A DNA stretch of 25,878 bases from an uncultured Bacteroidales bacterium (lineage in GTDB: Bacteria > Bacteroidota > Bacteroidia > Bacteroidales > Bacteroidaceae), in assembly GCA_902803195.1 (NCBI GenBank), contig CADCOX010000118.1, forward strand, positions 1-25,878, given 5' to 3'. Positions within the stretch are counted from its first letter, which is position 1; every line of letters starts with the position of its first letter. Below are positions 1 through 7,982 of this stretch, piece by piece. The notes below the pieces were generated by a model, which was given only the letters and a program-made list of their open reading frames with translations, did no database searches and was not told the origin of the DNA. Both the position numbers and the translations under genes were made by a program.

Positions 1-1
1 C

Positions 2-1297
2 CTGCATTCGAAACTCGACAGCATCGGAGCCTACTATCGTCTCTTCGACCAGTATGAGCTCGATGAGAGTTCGTCCGTACAGATGGGCGTTGTTGATGGC
101 GAGATTGTCTATGCCGACTCCGTCACGATGCTCAACAACCGCCTCTACAACACGCTGGGATACATCCAGCGTGAGGACAGTGCCTACATGTTCCTGGCAC
201 CCAGCACTGAAGTCTGGCAGCGCGAATATGCCAAGTATGCTCCTTACTTCAACTATGTCAACAAGATGGAGAACCGCGACTCCGTGGCTAACCTGAACGC
301 TGACATGGCCATCATCCGTGGTCGTGTGTTCAACCTCCATCAGCAGCACAACAACTACGAGGATTCGCTCATCAACACCAGCTACATCAATCAGAGCGCT
401 TACTACGGTCTGAACGTGTTCATGAACCCGAAGGCAGCCTACAACCCTGTGACGGGCGAAGGTATCCTCGGCGGCCTGCAGCCAGTAATCTGCTCTAATG
501 GTCTTGTCTACATTGACAATGATGGACGCATCAACCCGAAGTCAACCTTCCGTCAGGACCGTTACATCCTCGCGACCAACATGCGTCACACAACCATGCC
601 CCGTCTGATTGTCAACGCAGAGCCGCAACCACAGGTGAGCACAACCGCACGCACTTATCTCGACTCCATCACCTACAATGGTCAGTCCTACGACTTCTCC
701 ATGCTGAAGGATGGTAATTTCCTCGAGATTGCACCGCTTACCTATCAGAACGTGGTGAACCGCAACAGTTCGATGTACTTCTACTTGCCCAACACGTTCT
801 CGAACTTATATTATAATGTATATGTCGTGATGGTTCCCGCCTTCTGTGCTGCCGATGGCTACACCGAGACGCAGGTTCGTCCTACGCGCTTCCACGTCTA
901 TCGCAACGAGCGCCTCATGGATGTCCGCACAAACGGCACTACCGACCCGAACGAAGACCTCGAGTTTGAGCGTCCGAATCTTGACCGTGCTCTCAATGTT
1001 CCCGATGGTGAGCTCCACGGTTCCGGCACCAACTTCGAGACCACAGGCGACCAGGTCGATGTCATCTGCATCGATAAGGCTTTCCACACGTCTGTCTCGG
1101 GTTACAACGCCTTTGGCACCGTTGACCCCGCATTACGCTATCGCATCACGACCGACGTCCGTCAGTCTGAGATCAACAACAACACTCGAACCAACGTCAT
1201 GCGCATCAATCGCATCATCTACGTGGCCTTCGAGACGGAGGAAGAGGCAAATGCCTACGAACTCGATTTGTCTAACATTAAAGAATACAGAGAATGA
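2..1297 (+). CDS. Fasciclin-like surface protein, 5'-truncated by the window edge
   Basis: The frame is open from base 2, so the true start lies upstream and about 431 residues are visible. The visible N-terminal third has a stretch like FAS1 (fasciclin) domains: a YMFLAPSTEVWQ segment resembling the FAPTNxAF motif, and later an SNGLVYIDNDG segment resembling the SNGVVHVID motif that ends such domains. The rest looks like beta-rich extracellular sequence, with many Asn, Thr and Tyr and no obvious enzyme motif. Its stop overlaps the start of the SusC gene by four bases (ATGA), so the two are probably translated in a coupled way. Fasciclin-domain lipoproteins are known beside SusC/SusD pairs in Bacteroidetes, which suggests a surface-exposed accessory protein for binding or adhesion. 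The signal peptide cannot be checked. The coding call is secure; the domain name is only moderately so. Confidence 0.6.
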   Translation: MHSKLDSIGAYYRLFDQYELDESSSVQMGVVDGEIVYADSVTMLNNRLYNTLGYIQREDSAYMFLAPSTEVWQREYAKYAPYFNYVNKMENRDSVANLNADMAIIRGRVFNLHQQHNNYEDSLINTSYINQSAYYGLNVFMNPKAAYNPVTGEGILGGLQPVICSNGLVYIDNDGRINPKSTFRQDRYILATNMRHTTMPRLIVNAEPQPQVSTTARTYLDSITYNGQSYDFSMLKDGNFLEIAPLTYQNVVNRNSSMYFYLPNTFSNLYYNVYVVMVPAFCAADGYTETQVRPTRFHVYRNERLMDVRTNGTTDPNEDLEFERPNLDRALNVPDGELHGSGTNFETTGDQVDVICIDKAFHTSVSGYNAFGTVDPALRYRITTDVRQSEINNNTRTNVMRINRIIYVAFETEEEANAYELDLSNIKEYRE

Positions 1298-4200
1298 AAA
1301 ACGTGAGCTTATTATTCCTCACAGCGCTTTTTGCGCTGCCTCTTGCCACCTATGCGCAGGACGAGGCTGACTTCGAAGAGGAGGTAGACACAGCTCTCGT
1401 CAAGAAAGTCCGCAAGGCAAAGAAGACCGAACCCACTCGTGAGATCACTGGGCGTGTCGTCAGTCAGCAGGACCATGCTCCCCTGGCTGGTGTGCTCGTC
1501 AAGTCTATCGCAGGCGAGGGCTATTCTGCCCTTACCGACGAGGAGGGTCGCTTCACCCTAGCAGTCCCCCTCTACAGTTCGGCTGTTGAGGTGACCATCC
1601 CGGGCTATAATACCGTTCGTGTAGGTCTGAACGAAAGTGGCCGTCTGCGCGACATCGTCATGCAGAGCGATGCGGCACGCGCCCTCTATGGTGCAGACGA
1701 CAACATCCTGAACAACTCCAAGACCTCGGACTTCACACTCTCCACTTCCACTAACATCGCATCGGAGATTCAGAGCCGACTCGGAGCTGATGTGCTCACC
1801 AACCAACGCAGCGGTCTCACCGCCCTTGGCAGCTACATGCAGATCAGTGGGGTAGGGTCGTACATGGTCAACGCACAACCCCTCATCGTCATCGATGGTG
1901 TTATCACCGAGATGCAGTATGGTCGCGAGATGCTCCATCAGGGTTTCTACAACGACGTATTGGCCAACCTCAATGTCAACGATATTGAGAGCGTAGAAGT
2001 CATGAAGAACGGAACCGCCATCTATGGTGCCAAGGGTGCCAACGGCGTTATCCTCATCAAGACCAAGCGTAACTCATCGCTCGCTACACGCATCGACGCA
2101 ACGGCTACCGTAGGCATCGAACTCGTTCCTCGTCATTATGACATGATGAGCGGCGGACAGTACAAGACCTATGCCAGCAGCCTCCTCGGTTCCACTGGCA
2201 CCAAGTTGCAGAGCTTCAAGTTCCTCGATGAGCGTCCCTACAATCCTTCTGATCCCTACAACTACAACTATTGGATCAACAAGTTCAACAACAACACCAA
2301 CTGGGCTGATCTCATCCATCGCGAGGCTATCACGCAGAACTATGGTCTGAGCGTGCAAGGTGGTGGCGACGTTGCCAACTACATGCTCTCGCTCGGCTAC
2401 ACCCATGCAGGCGAGACCATCGAAGAGGCCAACTTCAATCGCCTCAACGTACGTTTCAACACCGATATCAAGATCACCGACTGGATTGACTTCCGTTTCG
2501 ATGCTTCGTTCAGTAACACCACCCGCAAGGTTTACGACACGGGAGCACCTGACGACTACGACAACTCCACCGTCACCTCGCTGAACTTCCTCAGCTACGC
2601 CAAGTCGCCTATGCTGAGCCCCTACAGCTTCGTGGCAAGCAACCTCGGCCCTGGAACCATCAGCACGGCTCACTTGGACATCGACGATGAGGACTACCTC
2701 ACCGAGGTCAGCCAGCTCAACAACGACAACTGGGAGCTTGCCAACCCCATGGCTATCCTCGAATACGGTACGGCTCAGAACAAGAACTACTTCGACAACT
2801 CCTACCTCTCGCTGGCCATCACCCCCTCTTGGCATCCGAATGACCACCTGAAGTTCAGTTCACTCTTCAGCTACAACCTCGTCAACACCAACGAGAAGCG
2901 CTACATCCCCATGAACGGTGTGCCTCGTTTCTATGTCGCTGCTTACCACATGAAGATGGACAACATGATCGGTTCGCTCTACAGCAAGCAGAACGATGTC
3001 ATCAGCGACACCAAGGTCGAGTGGAAGAACCGCTACGAAGCCCATCAGATTGACCTCACAGGCGGTTTCCGCTTCTACAACCAGAGTTACACCGTCACAC
3101 GTCAGAATGGTTACAACACCGGTAACGACAAGACCCCGCTCATCTCCGGTACAGACCAAAAGCAAATTGGCGGCAGCATCGAGAAATGGGCTACGCTCAC
3201 CTGGTATGGTCAGGCCAAGTACAACTACGCCAACCGCTACTACCTGCAGGGCGACCTCTCGATGGAGACCAACTCGCAGTTCGGTCGCGATGCCAAGGGC
3301 GGTCTCAAGCTCGGTGGTGTCGTATGGGGCATCTTCCCCAGCATCCAGGCAGGTTGGGTTGTCTCTAACGAGAAATGGTTTGACGTCAAGGGTATCGACT
3401 ACCTGAAGCTCACCGCAGGCTATGGTCTCAGTGGCAATGACAACCTTCCCTACGACGCTTCGCACAGCTATTTCAAGAGCACCCTCTTCCTCGGCCAGAT
3501 ACCTGGTCTCAGCCTTGAGAACATCGGTAACTCCGAGCTCAAATGGGAGACTACAAGCCGCTTCAACGCAGGCATCGAGGGCCGTTTCCTCAACAACCGT
3601 TTGGCTGCTGGCTTCAACTACTTCAAGAGTTGGACCGACAACCTCCTCACTCTGCGCGCCCTCAACTTCCTCTCCGGCATCCAACAGAACTGGAGCAATG
3701 GAGGCAGCCTTGAGAACCAGGGCTTCGACGTCAATGTCACGGCACACCTCATCTCTGGCAACAAATGGAACTGGAGCGTAGGTGCCAGCATGGGCCACTA
3801 CGTCAACAAACTCACCGAACTGCCCGATGGTGCGAAGTATGACGACCACGAGATCCTCGGCGCCACCATCCGCAGTCAGGTTGGACAGTCCATCAACACC
3901 TTCTACGGGCTCAAGACACAGCCTACAGAGAATGGTACCATCGTCTATGCTACCAGCGAGGAAGCAGCTCGCGACGGCCTCTATCGTCTGCGTGAGGATG
4001 GCGTCACGAAGGATTATCTCACCGCAGGTGATGTCAAATACCTCGACCGCGATGGCAACGGCGAGATCAACGACAAAGATCGCACCGTCATCGGCGATGC
4101 CAATCCCGACATCTATGGCAACATCTGGACAACGCTCAGCTACCGTCGTCTCACCCTCGACGTAGGCTTCAACTACAGCCTCGGAGGCGATGTCTACAAC

Positions 4201-4593
4201 TACATGCGCCAGCAACTCGAGTCCGGCAGCCGCTTCATGAACCAGACCACAGCCCTCCTTAACCGTTGGGCCTACGAAGGTCAGGTCACCGATATCCCCT
4301 CCGTCAGCTATGGCGACCCCATGGGTAACAGCGCCTTCAGCGACCGTTGGATTGAGGACGGCAGCTATCTCCGCCTGAAGAATGTCACCCTCAGCTACAA
4401 GTTGCCCATCAACAACACCTACATCCAGGGCATCACCGTCTGGGCACGTGGCACCAACCTCCTCACCTTCACCAAGTATCTGGGCAACGACCCCGAGTTC
4501 TCCATGGGCAATGGCGTCCTCATGCAGGGCATCGACCGTGGTTACCTCACCTCAGGACGTTCGTTCAACTTGGGCGTAAAGATCAACCTCTAA
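1294..4593 (+). CDS. SusC/RagA-family TonB-dependent outer-membrane transporter
   Basis: The 1,099-residue product is a typical SusC-type transporter: it imports oligosaccharides or peptides across the outer membrane with energy from TonB, working with the SusD lipoprotein encoded next. Visible in order are a signal peptide (residues 1 to about 22, ending TYAQ), an acidic/basic linker, a carboxypeptidase-regulatory-like beta domain with EITGRVVS...PLAGVLV...DEEGRFTL (about 48-125), a plug domain (about 140-255) with the family hallmark YGAKGANGVILIKTKR near 243-258, and a long beta-barrel ending GVKINL. Length is normal for the family. The ATG overlaps the stop of the upstream fasciclin-like gene, so no separate promoter is expected here. 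The substrate cannot be inferred, because no glycosidase or regulator (SusR, hybrid two-component system, anti-sigma factor) lies in the window. Confidence 0.96.
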   Translation: MKNVSLLFLTALFALPLATYAQDEADFEEEVDTALVKKVRKAKKTEPTREITGRVVSQQDHAPLAGVLVKSIAGEGYSALTDEEGRFTLAVPLYSSAVEVTIPGYNTVRVGLNESGRLRDIVMQSDAARALYGADDNILNNSKTSDFTLSTSTNIASEIQSRLGADVLTNQRSGLTALGSYMQISGVGSYMVNAQPLIVIDGVITEMQYGREMLHQGFYNDVLANLNVNDIESVEVMKNGTAIYGAKGANGVILIKTKRNSSLATRIDATATVGIELVPRHYDMMSGGQYKTYASSLLGSTGTKLQSFKFLDERPYNPSDPYNYNYWINKFNNNTNWADLIHREAITQNYGLSVQGGGDVANYMLSLGYTHAGETIEEANFNRLNVRFNTDIKITDWIDFRFDASFSNTTRKVYDTGAPDDYDNSTVTSLNFLSYAKSPMLSPYSFVASNLGPGTISTAHLDIDDEDYLTEVSQLNNDNWELANPMAILEYGTAQNKNYFDNSYLSLAITPSWHPNDHLKFSSLFSYNLVNTNEKRYIPMNGVPRFYVAAYHMKMDNMIGSLYSKQNDVISDTKVEWKNRYEAHQIDLTGGFRFYNQSYTVTRQNGYNTGNDKTPLISGTDQKQIGGSIEKWATLTWYGQAKYNYANRYYLQGDLSMETNSQFGRDAKGGLKLGGVVWGIFPSIQAGWVVSNEKWFDVKGIDYLKLTAGYGLSGNDNLPYDASHSYFKSTLFLGQIPGLSLENIGNSELKWETTSRFNAGIEGRFLNNRLAAGFNYFKSWTDNLLTLRALNFLSGIQQNWSNGGSLENQGFDVNVTAHLISGNKWNWSVGASMGHYVNKLTELPDGAKYDDHEILGATIRSQVGQSINTFYGLKTQPTENGTIVYATSEEAARDGLYRLREDGVTKDYLTAGDVKYLDRDGNGEINDKDRTVIGDANPDIYGNIWTTLSYRRLTLDVGFNYSLGGDVYNYMRQQLESGSRFMNQTTALLNRWAYEGQVTDIPSVSYGDPMGNSAFSDRWIEDGSYLRLKNVTLSYKLPINNTYIQGITVWARGTNLLTFTKYLGNDPEFSMGNGVLMQGIDRGYLTSGRSFNLGVKINL

Positions 4594-4669
4594 ACGATAA
4601 CGTAAACGAAAACGAAAACGATAACGAAAACATAACTTCGCTCAGTCAGATAGCGTTAACGTTCCCGTT
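4591..4669 (+). repeat. AACG hexamer tandem repeat with an opposite-strand partner
   Basis: Between susC and susD the sequence falls into hexamers ending ACG: TAAACG, ATAACG, TAAACG, AAAACG, AAAACG, ATAACG and a decayed AAAACA (4591-4632). The first unit includes the susC stop codon. After about 20 unrelated bases come AGCGTT, AACGTT and CCCGTT (4652-4669), the same hexamer type read on the other strand. The two arms could pair as a loose stem in the mRNA joining susC to susD. No protein function is implied. Confidence 0.75.
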
Positions 4670-4684
4670 AAAAAACATACGAAT

Positions 4685-6913
4685 ATGAAAAGACTAAAAT
4701 ATCTACTGCCTGCCCTCTGTGGACTCTGTCTTCTCGGCCAGCTCACTGTCTTCACTTCCTGCGATGACATGCTTGATATGGGCAACGATGATGTCCTTTA
4801 TGCCGACCACAACCACCTGACGACGGCCAACGACACCGTCAACTCCTTCGTGGGTATCCTGGCACAGTTGCAGAAGGTGGCCGTGCGCACCAATCTCTTC
4901 GGCGAGCTGCGTGGCGACCTTACCAAAGTCCTCGACAATGCCAACGCTAACATTAAGGCCATCGCCAACTTCACCGTCGACGATGACAACACCTACAACG
5001 ACCCGCGCGATTACTACGCCATCATCAACAACTGTAACTACTACATCGCCAATGCCGACACAGCCTTGCGCGAATACCGTTACACCGATGGCGCCATGTC
5101 CGACTTCTATGTCTTCCGTGCAGAGTATGTCGCCGTGAAAGCCATTCGCGCTTGGATCTACCTCCAGTTGGGTCAGATCTACGGCGAGAACATCCCCCTC
5201 GTCACACAGCCTATTCTCAAGCTCGACGAGGCTGATGCCGCCCTCGAGAATGCCACACGCACCGATCTCGCCGGCATCTGCCGCTACTTCATCGACGACC
5301 TGAAACCCTACGTCGCTTGGTTTGCCTATCCCTACCACGGCAATCCCGGTTACTTCGGCTACAACTCGTCCATGCCCTCACGTATGAGCGTGTTGCCTAT
5401 CTCGCTCGTCCTCGGCGACCTCTACCTCTGGCTCGCCAGCATCAACCAAGACCCATTGCTCGCACGCGAGGCTGCCAAGTGCTACTACGACTACATCGAC
5501 TGGACGCCGACCATCAACGACAACACGGGCTATAAGGTCAAGAACACCACGGGCTACCAGCAAGATGCGTGGATGCCGAACAGCTATGCCTCAGGCAACT
5601 ACAACGGCTACCAGACAGGCGATTACAACTGGTACAACACCAAGGGCAATCGTGCGTTCGGTACCTCCAATAGCGAGGTCATCGCTGCCATCGCCATGGA
5701 CTCCGCTTCAGCCGAAGGGCACTTCAATGCCCTCCGCTACCTCTACAACTACAACCACGACGACCTCGAGATAGCCGCATGCCTCGCACCCTCACAGGTC
5801 TGCATAGACTATAGCGACAGCCAGATCTTCTACGACTACTACACCAATGGAGGCACACGCACCTTCGTCACCGTGCCAGCAAGCCTGCTTACACAAGAGC
5901 AGATCTCGCGTCACTTCCTTGGCGACATGCGACTCGGCGTCAACTACTCCATCAACCAAGTCACCGACTACACGCTCCAGACCATCACCAAGACCTACAA
6001 CCCGCAGGATGTCATCATCTACCGCACGGGCGACGTCTACCTGCGTCTGGCCGAAGCGCTCAACTACGCAGGCTTCCCCAAGTTCGCGCTTGCCATCCTG
6101 CGCACGGGCCTCGACAACAACGTCATTCGCTACGATGTTCTCTCGCAGTGCACCACGGCAACCGACTCCACGTTCGTCAACTACTTCGTGTTCAATCCCC
6201 TCTACTATCAGACGCGCGTCGAGGGCTACCAGTACTCATCGCGCAACGGTGGTTCCTACATCATCAACTACGCACGTCCCACAGACAACGGCCAGCAGGA
6301 ATTCAGCATCAATCAGATTGGCCTCCACAGCCGTGGCAGTGGCTACAGCATCGAGAACCCCTACTACTATCCTGCCGACACCGACACGCCTGCCGACTCC
6401 ACGGGCTATCCCGCTACGCCGCCCATGTACGTGCCTGAGCAGAACCCCAGCACCGTGGCTGCCAATCGCCTCGAGGAGTTCATCGCCAACAATGCTGAAC
6501 TCGTAGACAAGGCCGTAGAGGATGCTTGGGTCATTCTTCCTAACCTCGACGACTATGCGACCAACCGCGAACGTCTCGCTGTCATCGACTCCTTCGTGGT
6601 AGACATCCGCGAGTACAGCACCTATCTCTTCGGCCAATTCATCAACGAAGCCGAGATTTGGTATCGCGACTATGGTGTGCCTCAAGTCAAGCAGCGCCAG
6701 ATTGTCGTCGTCGACAGCCTCCTCGACATCGAATCCGCTCTTGAGACCCCATTCGAGGGCTTCCGCTTCGGCGAACTCATGCGTGAGGCCTATCGCAAAG
6801 GCGATGCCACCATCCTTGCCAAGCGCGTAGCTAAGCGCGACCCGTCGCTCCTCGGTCTCCTCAGTGACCGCCGCAACTGGTTCATCAGTTGGAAGGGACA
6901 GATAGGTAAGTAA
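4685..6913 (+). CDS. SusD/RagB-family outer-membrane lipoprotein, unusually long
   Basis: The 742-residue product is the surface-exposed nutrient-binding partner of the SusC transporter upstream. It begins with a lipoprotein signal peptide (about residues 1-25) and a lipobox-like FTSC, making Cys26 the probable lipidated residue. SusD features follow: helical TPR-like segments with AVKAIRAWIYLQLGQIYG, LRLAEALNYAG near 453-463, and near the C terminus ESALETPFEGFRFGELMRE (about 683-701), which is the ERxxELaFEGxRfxDLxR motif. SusD proteins are usually about 500-600 residues. Here roughly 210 residues separate the LRTGLDNN helix (about 472) from the C-terminal motif, so the C-terminal part is enlarged. 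The ATG follows a 91-base spacer after susC that holds a hexamer repeat. A terminator-like hairpin lies about 29 bases after the stop, so this is probably the last gene of the operon. Confidence 0.93.
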   Translation: MKRLKYLLPALCGLCLLGQLTVFTSCDDMLDMGNDDVLYADHNHLTTANDTVNSFVGILAQLQKVAVRTNLFGELRGDLTKVLDNANANIKAIANFTVDDDNTYNDPRDYYAIINNCNYYIANADTALREYRYTDGAMSDFYVFRAEYVAVKAIRAWIYLQLGQIYGENIPLVTQPILKLDEADAALENATRTDLAGICRYFIDDLKPYVAWFAYPYHGNPGYFGYNSSMPSRMSVLPISLVLGDLYLWLASINQDPLLAREAAKCYYDYIDWTPTINDNTGYKVKNTTGYQQDAWMPNSYASGNYNGYQTGDYNWYNTKGNRAFGTSNSEVIAAIAMDSASAEGHFNALRYLYNYNHDDLEIAACLAPSQVCIDYSDSQIFYDYYTNGGTRTFVTVPASLLTQEQISRHFLGDMRLGVNYSINQVTDYTLQTITKTYNPQDVIIYRTGDVYLRLAEALNYAGFPKFALAILRTGLDNNVIRYDVLSQCTTATDSTFVNYFVFNPLYYQTRVEGYQYSSRNGGSYIINYARPTDNGQQEFSINQIGLHSRGSGYSIENPYYYPADTDTPADSTGYPATPPMYVPEQNPSTVAANRLEEFIANNAELVDKAVEDAWVILPNLDDYATNRERLAVIDSFVVDIREYSTYLFGQFINEAEIWYRDYGVPQVKQRQIVVVDSLLDIESALETPFEGFRFGELMREAYRKGDATILAKRVAKRDPSLLGLLSDRRNWFISWKGQIGK

Positions 6914-6941
6914 AACCACCGCACATCATTCTTTACATCAC

Positions 6942-6978
6942 AGCAGGCACCACGCACTCCGCGCGATGCCTGCTTTCG
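6942..6978 (+). terminator. Putative intrinsic terminator after susD
   Basis: AGCAGGCA (6942-6949) pairs perfectly with TGCCTGCT (6967-6974), leaving a 17-base loop, and is followed by TTCGTT. The hairpin starts 29 bases after the susD stop codon. The T tract is short, so termination strength is uncertain. Confidence 0.5.
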
Positions 6979-7054
6979 TTATGCAGCCTCCGTAAGCATA
7001 AGGGAAGGTGAGAGGTTAGCACGTTACCATACCTACGTTCTATGAAAGATTCAG

Positions 7055-7210
7055 CGAATATACGTGAATGGCTTTTCGTATATACGTGTGAGGCTTCGCG
7101 TATAGTACGTAAAGGGCTTCGCGTATAGTACGTAAAGGGCTACGCGTATATACGTGTGAGGCTATGCGTATATACGTGTGAGGCTATGCGTATATATGTG
7201 AAGGCTCATG
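7055..7210. repeat. Seven tandem 22-23 bp repeats with palindromic cores
   Basis: Units run 7055-7076, 7077-7098, 7099-7121, 7122-7144, 7145-7166, 7167-7188 and 7189-7210, with a decayed start of an eighth at 7211. Most units begin with the self-complementary core CGTATATACG or a variant with one extra base (CGTATAGTACG), followed by a GTGAGGCT or TAAAGGGCT segment and a TTCG, TACG or TATG junction. There are no unique spacers. Related units in the opposite orientation lie inside the C10 peptidase gene (22063-22128). Confidence 0.9.
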
Positions 7211-7269
7211 CGAATAATCGCTGAAGCACCCCTCGCTACCCATCCTGCCCCCTACAAACGGCTGCGGTG

Positions 7270-7288
7270 CCCCTCCCAAAGGGAGGGG
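7270..7288. repeat. Perfect GC-rich hairpin upstream of the Nudix gene
   Basis: CCCCTCCC (7270-7277) and GGGAGGGG (7281-7288) form an 8-bp stem with an AAA loop. It is followed on the plus strand by TTATTCTTT. It could terminate any read-through from the repeat array or be part of a dispersed intergenic element. It lies well upstream of the predicted Nudix promoter. Confidence 0.55.
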
Positions 7289-7345
7289 TTATTCTTTCCA
7301 TCGCTCCGACCTCACGACATCACCCTCAACAATTATTTTGCCCGT

Positions 7346-7380
7346 TTTGGAGCAGCATTCAATAAATTGTTGTACCTTTG
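7346..7380 (+). promoter_or_regulatory. Bacteroidetes-type promoter for the Nudix gene
   Basis: TACCTTTG (7373-7380) matches the -7 consensus TAnnTTTG, with TTTG at 7346-7349 as a candidate -33 element. The 23-bp spacing is a little longer than usual. Transcription would begin near 7387, just upstream of AAAGGA (7389-7394) and the ATG at 7405. Confidence 0.5.
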
Positions 7381-7404
7381 CGCTGTCTAAAGGATGTCAC
7401 AACG

Positions 7405-7911
7405 ATGAATATGGACAACAAACAAGAGATCTTCCCACTCGTCGACGAAGAGGGCAGGGTCGTAGGCTCTGCCACAAGGGGAGAGTGCCATAGCGGCAGT
7501 AAGCTACTGCACCCCGTGGTCCACCTGCAAGTCATGAACCCTGCAGGGGACATCTACCTTCAGAAACGTCCCGAATGGAAGGACATACAGCCGGGCAAAT
7601 GGGACACCGCAGTAGGCGGACATATTGACCTCGGCGAATCGCCTGAAGAAGCCCTGCAGCGCGAGGCCCGCGAGGAGTTGGGCATCACGGACTTCACCCC
7701 TGTATTCGTGGACAAATACGTCTTCGAGAGCGCTATCGAGCGAGAGTTGGTCTATGTCTACCGCTGCACCTACGACGGCACACTCCATCCTTCAACCACT
7801 GAACTCTCTGGAGGCCGCTTCTGGTCGATGACCGAACTCCGAGCAGCGATGGGGAAAGGTCTACTGACGCCGAACTTCGAAAGCGAATTCACGCGGTATT
7901 TTGAATGGTAA
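7405..7911 (+). CDS. Nudix hydrolase, IPP-isomerase-like (YfcD-type)
   Basis: The 168-residue product carries a complete Nudix box: G72, E78, R86-E87, E90-E91 and G93-I94 match GX5EX7REUXEEXGU exactly. These residues bind the divalent metal and hydrolyse a nucleoside-diphosphate-linked substrate. The N-terminal FPLVDEEGRVVGSATRGECH is typical of the subgroup related to isopentenyl-diphosphate isomerase (E. coli YfcD), whose substrates are poorly defined. I chose the ATG at 7405 over an in-frame TTG at 7378, because the TTG lies inside the predicted -7 element and AAAGGA sits ten bases before the ATG. An ATG at 7411 is also possible. It stands alone with its own promoter, and the next gene is very different in base composition. 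Confidence 0.9.
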   Translation: MNMDNKQEIFPLVDEEGRVVGSATRGECHSGSKLLHPVVHLQVMNPAGDIYLQKRPEWKDIQPGKWDTAVGGHIDLGESPEEALQREAREELGITDFTPVFVDKYVFESAIERELVYVYRCTYDGTLHPSTTELSGGRFWSMTELRAAMGKGLLTPNFESEFTRYFEW

Positions 7912-7982
7912 CGGGGATGCTCTTCACATAGGAATCCATCATAGACCTAAAGCAAAATCAAACAATATTTATTAATCCGTTA

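Larger units (their letters stand above)
6914..7404. other. 491-bp gene-free region after susD, rich in repeats
   Basis: No credible protein is encoded here. In order it holds a terminator-like hairpin (6942-6978), an array of seven 22-23 bp tandem repeats (7055-7210), a perfect GC-rich hairpin (7270-7288), and a Bacteroidetes-type promoter leading into the Nudix gene (7346-7380). Small open frames through the repeats have no family resemblance and are taken as chance. Confidence 0.7.

Noticed and set aside
2860..4215. 451-residue open frame on the minus strand
   Set aside because: It lies entirely antisense to the susC barrel, has low-complexity Val/Glu/Asp-rich composition typical of a shadow of GC-rich coding sequence, and shows no family motif.
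7055..7210. Possible CRISPR array
   Set aside because: Units are joined directly with no unique spacers of 25-40 bases, they vary among themselves, and no cas gene is nearby.
7208..7390. 60-residue open frame in the repeat-rich region
   Set aside because: It runs from the last repeat through the GC-rich hairpin and the Nudix promoter, with no ribosome-binding context or family resemblance.
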